64,000 nt of DNA from the NCBI RefSeq assembly GCF_001997345.1, contig NZ_CP019606.1, positions 2,294,001-2,358,000 of the forward strand, given 5' to 3'. The notes beneath the pieces are model-generated. The model ran no database searches. It was not told the origin of the DNA and was given only the letters and a program-made list of their open reading frames with translations. This document shows, in pieces, positions 45,675 to 54,303 of this stretch (positions are counted from its first letter, which is position 1; each line of letters opens with the position of its first letter). Position numbers and translations under genes: made by a program. Origin of the DNA: Tessaracoccus aquimaris (GTDB lineage: Bacteria; Actinomycetota; Actinomycetes; Propionibacteriales; Propionibacteriaceae).

Positions 45675-46502
45675 ATGTCCACGCTGCTGAGTGATGTCGA
45701 GTGGGGCGACGTCGTCTCCGACGATGACGGCGTCCTGGTGATCCGGGGCGAGGTCGGCGACCTGCCCGTCGTCGTCAAGCGCTTCGCCGACACTCCGCAC
45801 CGCCGCGAGGTCGACACCTATGCGCTGCTGGGTGAACTTGGGGTCCCGACGCTTCCCGTGCTCGGCTCCGGCCCCGACTGGCTGATCCTGGAGGACCTGG
45901 TCTCGGCCGGCTACCGGCAGGGCACCGAGGCCGACCTGTCCGATCCTCGCGTCGCGCGGTTGATCGCCCACTGGTACGACGCGCTGCACGCCGCGGGCGA
46001 CACCGTCCCGGCCAAGGCGATCGACTACAGCGAGTTCGACCTGATCGACCCCGACGCGCTCGCCGCAGTGGCGCGGCGCTGGCCCGACCTCCTGCCCTTC
46101 ACCGAGTGGGCGACCAGGCAACTGCCCGCCTGGCGCGACACGATGGGCTCGCTTCCCTCGACGCTCACTTACAACGACTTCGCCGCGACCAACCTGGCCG
46201 TGTTCTGGGACGGCTCCTCCGCGTTGATGTTCGACTACAACCTCACCGGGATGGGGCTGAGGGCGAGCGACCTGCGCAACGTCTCCGCCCTACTGACCCC
46301 CGAGGCGTCCGAGGCGTTCGACTCCGAGTACCGCGAACTGGCCCAGCGTCGCGGTGTAGACCTTCCCGGGGAGGCGGAGCGACTGGACGAGGCCACCTCA
46401 CACCTGGTGGCGCTGATCCTGGCCGTCGAGTCGGAAGAGACCCCGGCCTGGGCCGAGCCGTCGCTCGCCTGGGCACGGTCCTCGACGGCCGACGACGCGT
46501 AG
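45675..46502 (+). CDS. phosphotransferase-like (APH-fold) protein
   Basis: The 275-residue protein has a degenerate aminoglycoside-phosphotransferase fold: LPVVVKRF (nucleotide-binding Lys about 39), REVDTYALLGELGVPTLPV, LILEDLV, and STLTYNDFAATNLAVFWDG. In the last, YNDFAATN replaces the usual HGDLHxxN catalytic loop. MFDYNLTG occupies the metal-binding DxG position with changes. Asp and Asn of the catalytic loop survive, so activity is possible. The substrate is unknown and resistance should not be assumed. Confidence 0.75.
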   Translation: MSTLLSDVEWGDVVSDDDGVLVIRGEVGDLPVVVKRFADTPHRREVDTYALLGELGVPTLPVLGSGPDWLILEDLVSAGYRQGTEADLSDPRVARLIAHWYDALHAAGDTVPAKAIDYSEFDLIDPDALAAVARRWPDLLPFTEWATRQLPAWRDTMGSLPSTLTYNDFAATNLAVFWDGSSALMFDYNLTGMGLRASDLRNVSALLTPEASEAFDSEYRELAQRRGVDLPGEAERLDEATSHLVALILAVESEETPAWAEPSLAWARSSTADDA

Positions 46503-46513
46503 CCGCGTGAGCA

Positions 46514-46545
46514 GTGTGGTGAGAGACGCGCGCCCCTCACCACAC
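46514..46545. terminator. hairpin between convergent genes
   Basis: GTGTGGTGAG (46514-46523) and CTCACCACAC (46536-46545) form a perfect 10-bp stem with a 12-nt loop, between the kinase-like gene and the sugar-type permease gene. It can serve both directions. Confidence 0.65.
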
Positions 46546-46549
46546 CGGG

Positions 46550-47437
46550 TCAGCCCTTGACCGCCCCAGCCAGGGCGCCGCTGACGAAGTAGCGCTGGAA
46601 CATCAGGTAGACGATCAACACCGGGATCGCCGACATGATGATGAACGCGTTCAACGGCCCGTACTCGGTTCCCCACTGGGTTGAGAAGCTCTGCACCGCC
46701 AAGGGAACGGTCCAGTTTCCTTGGCTGCGGAGCAACGTGGTTGCCATGGCGTACTCGTTCCAGGTGGCCACGAAGTCCAGAATGAACAGGGCGGCCAGTG
46801 CGGGTTTCGCCAACGGGAGGATCACCTGCCAGAAGATGCGGAACGTCGAGGCGCCGTCCATTCGGGCCGACTCCTCCAGTTCGTCGGGAATGGCACGGAA
46901 GAACCCGTACAGAACGAAGATCTGGTACGGGATACCGAACGCAAGGTACGGGAGGATCAGGCCCATCTTCGAGTCGAGCAGGTCCAGGGTCAGCATGGTG
47001 TTGAACAGCGGCCCGAGCCCGATCTGCACGGGAACCATGGAGCCGATCGCAATGAAACCGAGGAGCGCCTTGCTCCGCCTGAATCGCAGCCGCGCCAGGG
47101 CGAAGGCGCAGGCGGCCGACAGCAGCAGGCCCATTGGCACCTTGATGACGGCGATGAGCATGCTGTTGAGCCCTGTGATGCCAAGCTTGCCGATCTCGAA
47201 TGCCCGGACGTAGTTCGACCAGTCCCACTGCTGAGGAAGTGCCCATGCCGGGTTCTGGTTGATGTCCGCATTCGATTTGACGGAGGTGAGGAACATGATG
47301 AGGAACGGGAGCGCCCACAACAGGGATGTGACGACAAGGGAGATCCACAGCGCGAGCCCTGGGAAGTCGACTCGTCGACGACGCCGCGCCCCGCCCTTTT
47401 CCAGCGTGAGACCTTCAGAAATCGCGGATGCAGTCAC
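46550..47437 (-). CDS. carbohydrate-type ABC transporter permease (MalG/AraQ family)
   Basis: The 295-residue protein starts at a GTG that overlaps the upstream permease stop (GTGA). It has six membrane segments and the EAA loop EESARMDGASTFRIFWQVILP. WALPFLIMFLTSVKSNADI is the typical N-terminal region of CUT1 permeases. It works with the next permease and the binding lipoprotein. No ATPase gene accompanies them, so a shared MsiK-type ATPase elsewhere is implied. Confidence 0.93.
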   Translation of the reverse strand: MTASAISEGLTLEKGGARRRRRVDFPGLALWISLVVTSLLWALPFLIMFLTSVKSNADINQNPAWALPQQWDWSNYVRAFEIGKLGITGLNSMLIAVIKVPMGLLLSAACAFALARLRFRRSKALLGFIAIGSMVPVQIGLGPLFNTMLTLDLLDSKMGLILPYLAFGIPYQIFVLYGFFRAIPDELEESARMDGASTFRIFWQVILPLAKPALAALFILDFVATWNEYAMATTLLRSQGNWTVPLAVQSFSTQWGTEYGPLNAFIIMSAIPVLIVYLMFQRYFVSGALAGAVKG

Positions 47438-48372
47438 TTGTCCTGTCCCTTCAGCGACCAGAGCATGTAGGGCACGACCAGTGCCAACGAGATGACGAGA
47501 AGCACTGTGGCAACCGCGCCGCCCGCCCCGAACTGATGGTTGGCGAACGACTGGGTGTACGACCACAGCGCGAGCACCTGGGTCGACTGCGCGGGTCCAC
47601 CACCGGTCATGCCCACGATCAGGTCGAAGACCTTCAGCGAGTTGATGATCGTCAGAATGACCACGACGACCGTGGTGGGCTTCAGAGCCGGCAGCGTCAC
47701 GTTGCGGAACACCTGGAGGGCATTGGCGCCGTCGATCTTGGCCGCCTCGACGAGTTCCTGAGGGACCGACTGCAGCCCGGCCAGGAACAACACGAGGGGA
47801 AACCCGACCGCTTGCCAGATGGACGCGACGAAGACCGAGTAGATCGCGATCTTCGGGTCTCCCAACCAGGTCTGCGCCCAGCTTCCCAGCCCAACCTGCT
47901 CGAGCGCCTGATTGACGAGGCCGAGGGTCGGGTTGTAGATCCAGCGCCACATGGCTGCGACGGTGATCGAGGCGAACACGGAGGGGATGTAGAAGATCGA
48001 CCGCATCAGGTTGCGCCCCGCCATCTGACGGTTCAGACCGAGCGCGAGGAGCAGCCCAAGCACCATCGGAACCGCCAAGGTGAGGATCACCCAGAAGATC
48101 GTGTTGCGGGCTGCCGTCCAGAAGACCGGGTCCGCTGTGAACATGCGGACGTAGTTGGCAAGGCCCACGAACTCGGGCACATCCGTCCTGAATCCCGACC
48201 ACTTGAAGAACGACAGCCTCACCGAGTCGAGCATCGGGTAGACGAGGAAGTAGAGGTAGAGGAGGAGGGCAGGGGCGAGGTACGGCAGTGCCGTGACCAA
48301 GCGTCGGGGCTTTCGCGCACGCTGAGCGGTCTGCGGGGTGCCCGACGGGGGCGACTGGGTTTCTGTTGCCAT
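47434..48372 (-). CDS. carbohydrate-type ABC transporter permease (MalF/UgpA family)
   Basis: I place the start at 48372 (MATETQSPPSG) behind GGAAGGAGA, giving 312 residues. There is a Pro/Arg-rich cytoplasmic N-terminus and six membrane segments. The EAA loop is VEAAKIDGANALQVFRNVTLPAL. YLYFLVYPMLDSVRLSFFKW is the characteristic first segment. It is translationally coupled to the second permease and is preceded by the binding-protein gene with 49 bp between them. Confidence 0.93.
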   Translation of the reverse strand: MATETQSPPSGTPQTAQRARKPRRLVTALPYLAPALLLYLYFLVYPMLDSVRLSFFKWSGFRTDVPEFVGLANYVRMFTADPVFWTAARNTIFWVILTLAVPMVLGLLLALGLNRQMAGRNLMRSIFYIPSVFASITVAAMWRWIYNPTLGLVNQALEQVGLGSWAQTWLGDPKIAIYSVFVASIWQAVGFPLVLFLAGLQSVPQELVEAAKIDGANALQVFRNVTLPALKPTTVVVVILTIINSLKVFDLIVGMTGGGPAQSTQVLALWSYTQSFANHQFGAGGAVATVLLVISLALVVPYMLWSLKGQDK

Positions 48373-48421
48373 CGTGAGTCTCCTTCCTGGGCGGGGAATC
48401 CCCCGCCCAGGTGCGAGTGGA

Positions 48422-49693
48422 TCAGCCGTTGGCGTCGCGCCACTGCTGGAAGGTCTTGCCCGCGTCCTCCGGGCTGATGGACCCCGTGAGTACGGAGTTC
48501 TGGACACGCCAGTACTCGCCGGTCTCGGCGGTGCTGAAGTTCTGATCGTTGTTCAGGTACGAGCCCGTTGCCTGGCTAACCAGTTCGGACCACTCGTTCG
48601 CAAGGACGGCGTCAGCCGGAGGAGCCACGTTCTTGTTCGCGGAGATGACGGAGAACGCGGAACCGAGCTTCGCCTGCCCGTCCTCAGAGATCATGTAGTC
48701 GAGGAACTTCGCCGCCAGGTCCGGGTTCTTCGAGGCCTGCGTGACGTAGAGCAACTCTCCGAATCCATAGATCCTCCCCGTCCCCGTGGGGAAGGCGAAG
48801 ATGCCGAAGTCATCGGCAGACATGCCGCCGTTGACCGCCTGCGGCCCGAACCAATCGCCCTCAAGGGCCATCGCCGCCTGGCCCGTGAAGAAGAGCTGAG
48901 ATGAGTCGTCCTGGCTGATGGCCATGTAGCCCTGGTTCAGGTAGTCGTCGCCCCACTTCTTGAGCTCCACGAAGGCGTCCGTGACGCAGGGCTCCGTGCC
49001 CCAGTTACCGTCCCCCTGGTTCAGCTTGTCAGCGATCTCGGCACCACACTCGGTCTCGATCAACGCGTCGAGGAGACGCATGACATGCCAGTTCACCGTG
49101 CCGCCCATCTCCATCGGCGTGATGCCTGCGGCCTTGAGCTTCTCCGCCGCCGCGAGCAACTCCTCGTAGGTGGTCGGCAACTCGGTGATTCCGGCCTTCT
49201 CGAACAGCGCCTTGTTGTAGTAGATCGCTTCGCTGGACTCCTGGAAGGCGACGCCGTTATGGCCGCCGTACAGCTCGGAGCGAGCGACGGCAACGCTCGT
49301 CAGAGAGTCCGCCCACTTGTACTCGTCGTAGTACTTGGTGATGTCGAGGCTCATGTTGGCCTTGATGAGTTCGCCACCGAGCCCTGGCCCGCCCCAGTAG
49401 CGGTAGATGTCTGGCACGGAGTCCGTGCCCGCGGCTTGGCGCAGCGCATCCTTGTGGGGGTCGACCGCACGGTTCTCGGTGGTCACCTTGACGCCAGGGT
49501 TCTCGGCCTCGAACCCCTTGACGAGGGCGTCCCAGGCGGTCGCCTGGTCCCCGTCGAGCGTCAGTTGCCAGATCGTGAGGCTCTTGCCGTCACCGGCTCC
49601 ATCGGCACCGTCACCGCTTCCGCCACACGCGGCAAGGCCGAGGGCCATCGCGGCGGCTGACGCGACGGCCAGCACCTTCTTGTATCCGAACAT
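48422..49693 (-). CDS. ABC transporter extracellular solute-binding lipoprotein (family 1)
   Basis: The 423-residue precursor has lipobox LAACGG (Cys about 23) and a Gly/Asp-rich linker. The family-1 fold follows: LTIWQLTLDGDQATAWDALV, GFEAENPGVKVTTENRAVDP, EAIYYNKALFEKAGI and GQAAMALEGDWF. It would bind a sugar-like ligand outside the membrane. The adjacent nucleoside hydrolase gene makes a nucleoside or other N-glycoside a reasonable guess, although most nucleoside importers in bacteria use a different binding-protein family. Confidence 0.93.
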   Translation of the reverse strand: MFGYKKVLAVASAAAMALGLAACGGSGDGADGAGDGKSLTIWQLTLDGDQATAWDALVKGFEAENPGVKVTTENRAVDPHKDALRQAAGTDSVPDIYRYWGGPGLGGELIKANMSLDITKYYDEYKWADSLTSVAVARSELYGGHNGVAFQESSEAIYYNKALFEKAGITELPTTYEELLAAAEKLKAAGITPMEMGGTVNWHVMRLLDALIETECGAEIADKLNQGDGNWGTEPCVTDAFVELKKWGDDYLNQGYMAISQDDSSQLFFTGQAAMALEGDWFGPQAVNGGMSADDFGIFAFPTGTGRIYGFGELLYVTQASKNPDLAAKFLDYMISEDGQAKLGSAFSVISANKNVAPPADAVLANEWSELVSQATGSYLNNDQNFSTAETGEYWRVQNSVLTGSISPEDAGKTFQQWRDANG

Positions 49694-49732
49694 CTCTGTT
49701 CCTTCCAGGTTGAGCTTCGTTGGGGTTGATAG

Positions 49733-50770
49733 TTAGGACGACTGCCAGAGGGAGAACTCATCGAGCTTCACGTAGAAGTCCTCGAACATGAGTCGCAGGT
49801 CGACTTGGGTGTAGACCCGCATGGGTCGGCTTCCGTTGATGGCTCGATAGGTTCCGTCAGCGGTCAGTTCCGGGGTGTCCTTGAACACATACCGGCTGGA
49901 TGTGGTGTCCGACTCGAACGGACTGCGGAGTGCCGTCAGGAGGACGAGCGGGGAGTCGCCCAACGCGTACGCCTCCGGCATCGGTTCGGCACGGTGATGC
50001 GCCGAGGACATCACCAGCCTGATCTCGTCGTACAGGTACTGTCCGAGCGGCCCGGTGCGGGCGACGCGGTGCCGCAACTCCGCCTCGGACACGAGGCATT
50101 GACGATAGACGTCGCGGGGCACCTGCCAGATCTCGAGATCCTCCGCACCGAAAATCACCTGCCCTGCGGTCACGTCGATCAACAGGTTGTACTCGATGGG
50201 CATGGCACCCACCGGTGGCAGGGCGAGCCCATCGTGTTCATTCCCACCGATCCACACCAAGGTCAACCGGGAAGCGATTCGCGGTTCGAGCAGGTAGGCC
50301 GACGCGAGGTCTGTGAGGCCGCCGCCCGCCACGTAGAACAGCGGAAGGTCGGTGTCATCACGCATGGCCTCCGCGATGATTGCCTCGGCCGCCGCGGAGG
50401 GTTGCGCCTGATCGAGCGACTCAAGCGCCCGCGAAGCCCCCTTGACCAGGATCTCGGGCGACGCGAGGCCCATCCGTGCGAGCACGTCACGCGCGACGCT
50501 CAAGGCGCTCTCGGCCGTGTCATCGCTCGGATCCCAGGGGTCCCCGTCTCGCAGATGCGAGCAGACGATGCCGCGAATCTCCAGGCTCGGCGACAGCAGG
50601 TGGTGCACGATCTGGAAGAGATCGTCCGGATCACCGGAGAAGTCGTTGTCGATGAGCACCCGCGCGTGCGGGGCAAACGGCTCATCTGACCGCCAGGGCG
50701 TTTCGCCCAGCTTCCAGGTCTTGGCGGGCGCGATCCCGTGGTCCTGGGGACTCGTGGGAACTCTCGTCAT
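49733..50770 (-). CDS. nucleoside hydrolase-family protein
   Basis: The start at 50770 follows AAGGAGACGAC, giving 345 residues. VLIDNDFSGDPDDLFQIVHH is the calcium-binding N-terminal motif (DxDxGxDD-like, with S inserted) of inosine-uridine-preferring hydrolases. LFYVAGGGLTDLASAYL and VWIGGNEHDG are the later active-site strands, and EYNLLIDVTAGQVIF replaces the usual EFN-x-DP-A element. It probably cleaves an N-glycosidic bond in the cytoplasm, releasing a base and a pentose. It leads the operon divergent from the lacI-type gene. Confidence 0.85.
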   Translation of the reverse strand: MTRVPTSPQDHGIAPAKTWKLGETPWRSDEPFAPHARVLIDNDFSGDPDDLFQIVHHLLSPSLEIRGIVCSHLRDGDPWDPSDDTAESALSVARDVLARMGLASPEILVKGASRALESLDQAQPSAAAEAIIAEAMRDDTDLPLFYVAGGGLTDLASAYLLEPRIASRLTLVWIGGNEHDGLALPPVGAMPIEYNLLIDVTAGQVIFGAEDLEIWQVPRDVYRQCLVSEAELRHRVARTGPLGQYLYDEIRLVMSSAHHRAEPMPEAYALGDSPLVLLTALRSPFESDTTSSRYVFKDTPELTADGTYRAINGSRPMRVYTQVDLRLMFEDFYVKLDEFSLWQSS

Positions 50771-50856
50771 GTCGTCTCCTTGCTGTGCCCCAGGCCGGCA
50801 GCTTTGCCTGCCTGAGTCCGCTCTCTGCGGTCCCATCGTCGGAACCATGGAGTTAT

Positions 50857-50868
50857 GTTATGCATAAC
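50857..50868. promoter_or_regulatory. operator-like palindrome in the LacI/nucleoside hydrolase intergenic region
   Basis: GTTATGCATAAC is a perfect 12-bp palindrome, preceded by a partial repeat (GTTATG). It overlaps a candidate minus-strand -10 (TAACAT) about 85 bp before the hydrolase start and lies 100 bp before the regulator gene. It is AT-rich in a GC-rich genome and is the best operator candidate for the divergent LacI protein. Confidence 0.55.
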
Positions 50869-50969
50869 AGAGCGTCACCGCAAGCATGTTTCGTCAAATA
50901 CGTATATCAATTCATCCCGAGCGGCTCGGTAGAGTTGCCGGAAACGATCGTGGAGCCCGGAGGAGAACC

Positions 50970-52016
50970 ATGGCTGATGGCGGCGTACGACGGCGTCCCC
51001 GCCAGGCGAGCATGGCCGATGTAGGTCGGATGGCCGAGGTGTCGGCCCAGACGGTCTCCCGCTTCTTCAACAACGGGTACGTCTCGGAGGATGCACGGCA
51101 GCGGATCAGTGAGGCCGTCGAGGAGTTGGGTTACCGACAAAACAAGCTCCCGCGCAGCTTGCGACTTTCGCGGACTGACAGCATCGGGTACCTCAACGTC
51201 GGCCCGATCAACCACGGCTCCGGGTCGATCCTCACCGGCCTCAGCCGAGCCGCTCGTGCCGCGGGACAGGCGCTCCTCACGACCCAACTCGACTTGGACC
51301 CCCACGCCCCCGACAAGGCCGAGGACGTCCGTCATGCCTTGGAGACGTTCCTCTCCCTGCGGGTGGACGGCATCATCGTCGGCACTCCATACAGCGGCCT
51401 CAACACCGTCGTCGAGACCATCGGAAAGGCCGTCCCCCTGGTCGCCCTGTCTGACCAGGTCGCATCTCAACTGAGTTCCGTCCAGGCTGACTCTCATGCG
51501 GCAGCCTGCCTGGCTGTCGAGCACCTGGTTGCCCTCGGACACCGCCGGATCCTGCATCTCGCGGGCCCGTCGATCACTAATGAGGCCTCTGAGAGGGTGC
51601 GCGGCTTCCGCGACACCATGGCACGTCACGGGCTGGATGCCGCCGAGCCAATCTATTGCGATGCGTGGACCGCACGGGCCGGATACGCGGCCGCCGATGC
51701 TCTGGACCCGTCGGAGTTCACTGCGGTCTTCGCCGGAAACGACCTTCTGGCGCTCGGGCTGATGAGCAGGCTGCACTCACAGGGCCTGCTGTGCCCGCGT
51801 GACTACTCGGTGATCGGCATCGATGACTCACCCGAAGACGCCTTCTACACCCCCGCCCTGAGCAGCGTCTGGATCGACTTCGAGCAGATGGGCGAGATGG
51901 CCTGCCGACTGCTCCTTGGACACATTGCGGAGCCTCACCCGGCACTCCGTCTCCACACGACCACACAACTGCGGGTCCGGGACTCAACCGCCGCGCCGAG
52001 CCGAGCGATGCCCTGA
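50970..52016 (+). CDS. LacI family transcriptional regulator
   Basis: The start at 50970 follows GGAGGAGAACC, giving 348 residues. The helix-turn-helix is MADVGRMAEVSAQTVSRFFN (residues 15-34), with hinge-region KLPRSLRLSRTDSIG. The periplasmic-binding-like effector domain follows (VDGIIVGTPYSG, ALGHRRILHLAGP, FAGNDLLALGLMSRL, DYSVIGIDDSP). It is divergent from the hydrolase/ABC operon and should regulate it, with a ligand related to the imported glycoside. Confidence 0.94.
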   Translation: MADGGVRRRPRQASMADVGRMAEVSAQTVSRFFNNGYVSEDARQRISEAVEELGYRQNKLPRSLRLSRTDSIGYLNVGPINHGSGSILTGLSRAARAAGQALLTTQLDLDPHAPDKAEDVRHALETFLSLRVDGIIVGTPYSGLNTVVETIGKAVPLVALSDQVASQLSSVQADSHAAACLAVEHLVALGHRRILHLAGPSITNEASERVRGFRDTMARHGLDAAEPIYCDAWTARAGYAAADALDPSEFTAVFAGNDLLALGLMSRLHSQGLLCPRDYSVIGIDDSPEDAFYTPALSSVWIDFEQMGEMACRLLLGHIAEPHPALRLHTTTQLRVRDSTAAPSRAMP

Positions 52017-52021
52017 TGCTC

Positions 52022-52040
52022 CCGCGCCACGGGGGCGCGG
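52022..52040. terminator. short GC hairpin between convergent lacI-type and P450 genes
   Basis: CCGCGCC (52022-52028) and GGCGCGG (52034-52040) form a 7-bp stem with a 5-nt loop in the 35-bp gap. Confidence 0.5.
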
Positions 52041-52051
52041 CCAGGTAGCGG

Positions 52052-53179
52052 CTAGCGGGCCAGCGCGATCGGCACGCGGCGGTAGCCGCCGACCGGGTGG
52101 ACCTCGCGCTCGGGGTCGCGCTCACCTGGGAACACCGCGGACGTCGCCGCCAACAACTCCTGGACGGCGATCCGCAGTTCCATCGTCGCCAACGCCCTGC
52201 CGGGGCAGACGTGCGGGCCGGTGCCGTAGACCAGGTTCCGCGCGGCGTGACCTACTGGGTCAAAGATGTCGACGCCGAACACCGACTCGTCGCGGTTGGC
52301 GGAGGTCCAGTTGAGCTTGACGACCTCGCCCTCCCCGATCTCCACTCCCGCGACCGTGACCGGGCAGGTCGCCTTGCGCCTGTTCGTCACGAAGGGGTCG
52401 TCGAGGCGGAGGATCTCGTCGATCACCGCGTCCAGTTCCGCGTCGCTGACGCCTGAACGCAGCCGGGCCTGCAGCGCGGGATCGAGCGACAGGTGGGCCG
52501 CGAGCACCCCGACGCACAGTGCGATCGATCCGAGGTCGCCGCCCGTCCAGTTCCGCAGGATCGAGACCAGTTCCTCATCCGTGAACGGCCGTTCCTTCCA
52601 GCCGTCGGCCATCAGTCGGCTGGTCAGATCGTCGGTGGGGTTGAGGCGGCGAGGCTCGAGGACGCCACGGATCAGGTCGTCAAAGTCGTCGGCGACCTGT
52701 GCCATCCGTGCCCTCTCGCCCGAGCGGGTCGCGGCGTGATTAGCCTGCATCCAGTCCAGTAGCCGCGGCTCCAGCGACGCTGGCCAGCCCAGCCAGGCCG
52801 ACTGGGCCCTGACGGCGAACACCGCGCCGAGGTCCCGCACCGCATCCGTCTCGGTAGGAAGCGAGGCGACCAGGTCGCGCGCGATCTCTCGAAACCGCGT
52901 CTCGAAGGGCGCGACGGCCTCCGCCGTCAGATACCGGTCGAGGACGCGGCGCGCCTCCGCGTGTTCCTCTCCATCAAGCCCGTTGGGAACCTGCAGGTGG
53001 GCCGACACCGCGCTGGAGAAGCGCTCCGCGTCCGTTGCCGTCGCCTCTACCTCGGCGTACCCCAGCAGCACCCACTCGCCGCGCGCGTTCCGCACGACGC
53101 GGTGCCCGGCGCGCAATTCGTCGGTCAGCAACCGCAGGTCGTGACCTGTCGGGTCCACCTCATCGGGCCAGTTCGTCAT
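52052..53179 (-). CDS. cytochrome P450
   Basis: The 375-residue soluble P450 has the heme-ligand loop YGTGPHVCPGRALATMEL (C325; Tyr replaces the usual Phe at the start). The ExxR motif is EILRLDDP. The I-helix reads NWTGGDLGSIALCVG, where Asp and Ser stand at the usual acid-alcohol pair. The substrate is unknown and no ferredoxin gene adjoins it. It lies 15 bp downstream of the acylphosphatase gene and is probably cotranscribed with it and the HdeD-like gene. Confidence 0.93.
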   Translation of the reverse strand: MTNWPDEVDPTGHDLRLLTDELRAGHRVVRNARGEWVLLGYAEVEATATDAERFSSAVSAHLQVPNGLDGEEHAEARRVLDRYLTAEAVAPFETRFREIARDLVASLPTETDAVRDLGAVFAVRAQSAWLGWPASLEPRLLDWMQANHAATRSGERARMAQVADDFDDLIRGVLEPRRLNPTDDLTSRLMADGWKERPFTDEELVSILRNWTGGDLGSIALCVGVLAAHLSLDPALQARLRSGVSDAELDAVIDEILRLDDPFVTNRRKATCPVTVAGVEIGEGEVVKLNWTSANRDESVFGVDIFDPVGHAARNLVYGTGPHVCPGRALATMELRIAVQELLAATSAVFPGERDPEREVHPVGGYRRVPIALAR

Positions 53180-53194
53180 CGTTCTCCTCAGCCG

Positions 53195-53428
53195 TCAGTC
53201 CTCGATGACGCGAACCGCGCGCACCCGGCCGGGCGTCATAGGGCCCTCGAGCCAGTCGAGCAGTTCCTGCAGCGCGGCGCGATCGCCCGACGCCGTCACC
53301 CGCACAGATCCGTCGTGAAGGTTCTCCGCGTCGCCCACCAGAGCGAGCGCGTCGAGTTGCCTGCCGGTCGCCCAGCGGAACCCGACGCCCTGCACCTGGC
53401 CGAACACCAGGACGGTCATGTTGTCCAC
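53195..53428 (-). CDS. acyP: acylphosphatase
   Basis: The 77-residue protein is slightly short for the family but has both catalytic residues: VFGQVQGVGFRW (R18) and GDAENLHDGSVRV (N36). It hydrolyses acyl phosphates such as carbamoyl or 1,3-bisphosphoglyceryl phosphate. NLHDGSV resembles the family's NxxDGxV. It lies between the HdeD-like and P450 genes on the same strand. Confidence 0.93.
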   Translation of the reverse strand: MDNMTVLVFGQVQGVGFRWATGRQLDALALVGDAENLHDGSVRVTASGDRAALQELLDWLEGPMTPGRVRAVRVIED

Positions 53429-53467
53429 GCCCCGAACCTACCGCGCCGCCCGGTGGGCTGTCAGCGG

Positions 53468-54028
53468 CTAGGGCTGAGGCGGCGTGACGGTGGTGGCGAC
53501 CGTGCGGATCCGGATGGCCGACACGACCATGAAGATCCCGAACAGCAGCGCGCCGATCCCGATCAGGTAGACGACGGCGCCTAGCGCCAGTGCGGGCATC
53601 ACCAGGCACAGGATGCCGAAGACGACAGCAAGGATGCCGCTCAAGATGAGCAGCCACTCCCCCGTGATGACCTTGCGGACCCGGGCGGCGAAGACGATCT
53701 CACGGATGCCCGCGACGATGAACCACACCGCGACAAGCAGCGCGATCGCCTCGACCCCGGTGAACGGGTTCCAGGCGACGACGCCGCCGAGCACGACACC
53801 GAGGACGCCGAACAGGCCGACCAGGACCCGATCGGCCAGGTCGCCAGAGGTATCCGTGACCGCCTGGATCAGCAACCCCACACCGTCGACGATCATCCAG
53901 ATGCCGAAGAAGACTGCCAGCGTGAGCAAGGTGGCGCCAGGCCAGGCGAGCGCGATGATGCCGAAGATGACGGCGAGGATGCCCTGGATCAGGATCCAGG
54001 GCCACACGCTCTTCGCGAAGTTGATCAT
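53468..54028 (-). CDS. HdeD family (DUF308) membrane protein
   Basis: Starting at 54028 behind AGGAGGAATC, the 186-residue protein has six predicted membrane segments in the paired-helix pattern of HdeD (ILIQGILAVIFGIIALAWPG, VALWFIVAGIREI-type, LLILSGILAVVFGILCLVMP). The near-repeat between the first and fifth helices (GILAVIFGI / GILAVVFGI) reflects internal duplication. In enterobacteria HdeD aids acid resistance; its role here is unknown. Confidence 0.92.
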   Translation of the reverse strand: MINFAKSVWPWILIQGILAVIFGIIALAWPGATLLTLAVFFGIWMIVDGVGLLIQAVTDTSGDLADRVLVGLFGVLGVVLGGVVAWNPFTGVEAIALLVAVWFIVAGIREIVFAARVRKVITGEWLLILSGILAVVFGILCLVMPALALGAVVYLIGIGALLFGIFMVVSAIRIRTVATTVTPPQP

Positions 54029-54152
54029 GATTCCTCCTGCAGTCGTCCAGCGTCTCCACGCTATACCCCCTAGTCGCACCGCGTTCGGAAGGGGAGACAC
54101 AGGCCTGGCGCTACGCGGCCCTGCGCGGGCCTACCGAGGCTAGAGAAGGTAG

Positions 54153-54181
54153 TGCGGGGCGCCCCGACACAGCGCCCCGCA
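54153..54181. terminator. GC hairpin in the divergent region upstream of the lipoprotein gene
   Basis: TGCGGGGCGC (54153-54162) and GCGCCCCGCA (54172-54181) form a perfect 10-bp stem with a 9-nt loop. It lies between divergent genes, so it may be a leader structure rather than a terminator. Nothing else is recognisable in 54029-54303. Confidence 0.5.
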
Positions 54182-54303
54182 ACCGCAACAGGATAGCCAC
54201 GTTGACGGCGTCCACCACAACCGCGCTGGTGCCCGTAGGTCGACCCGGCAACGACCAAGGACCGATGCGGGGGTGGGCGGCATTCCGCCTAGACTTGTGG
54301 CCC

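Noticed and set aside
45675..46502. Aminoglycoside resistance gene
   Set aside because: The APH-like fold is recognisable but the catalytic loop is altered, and such genes are common housekeeping kinases in actinobacteria. No evidence supports resistance.
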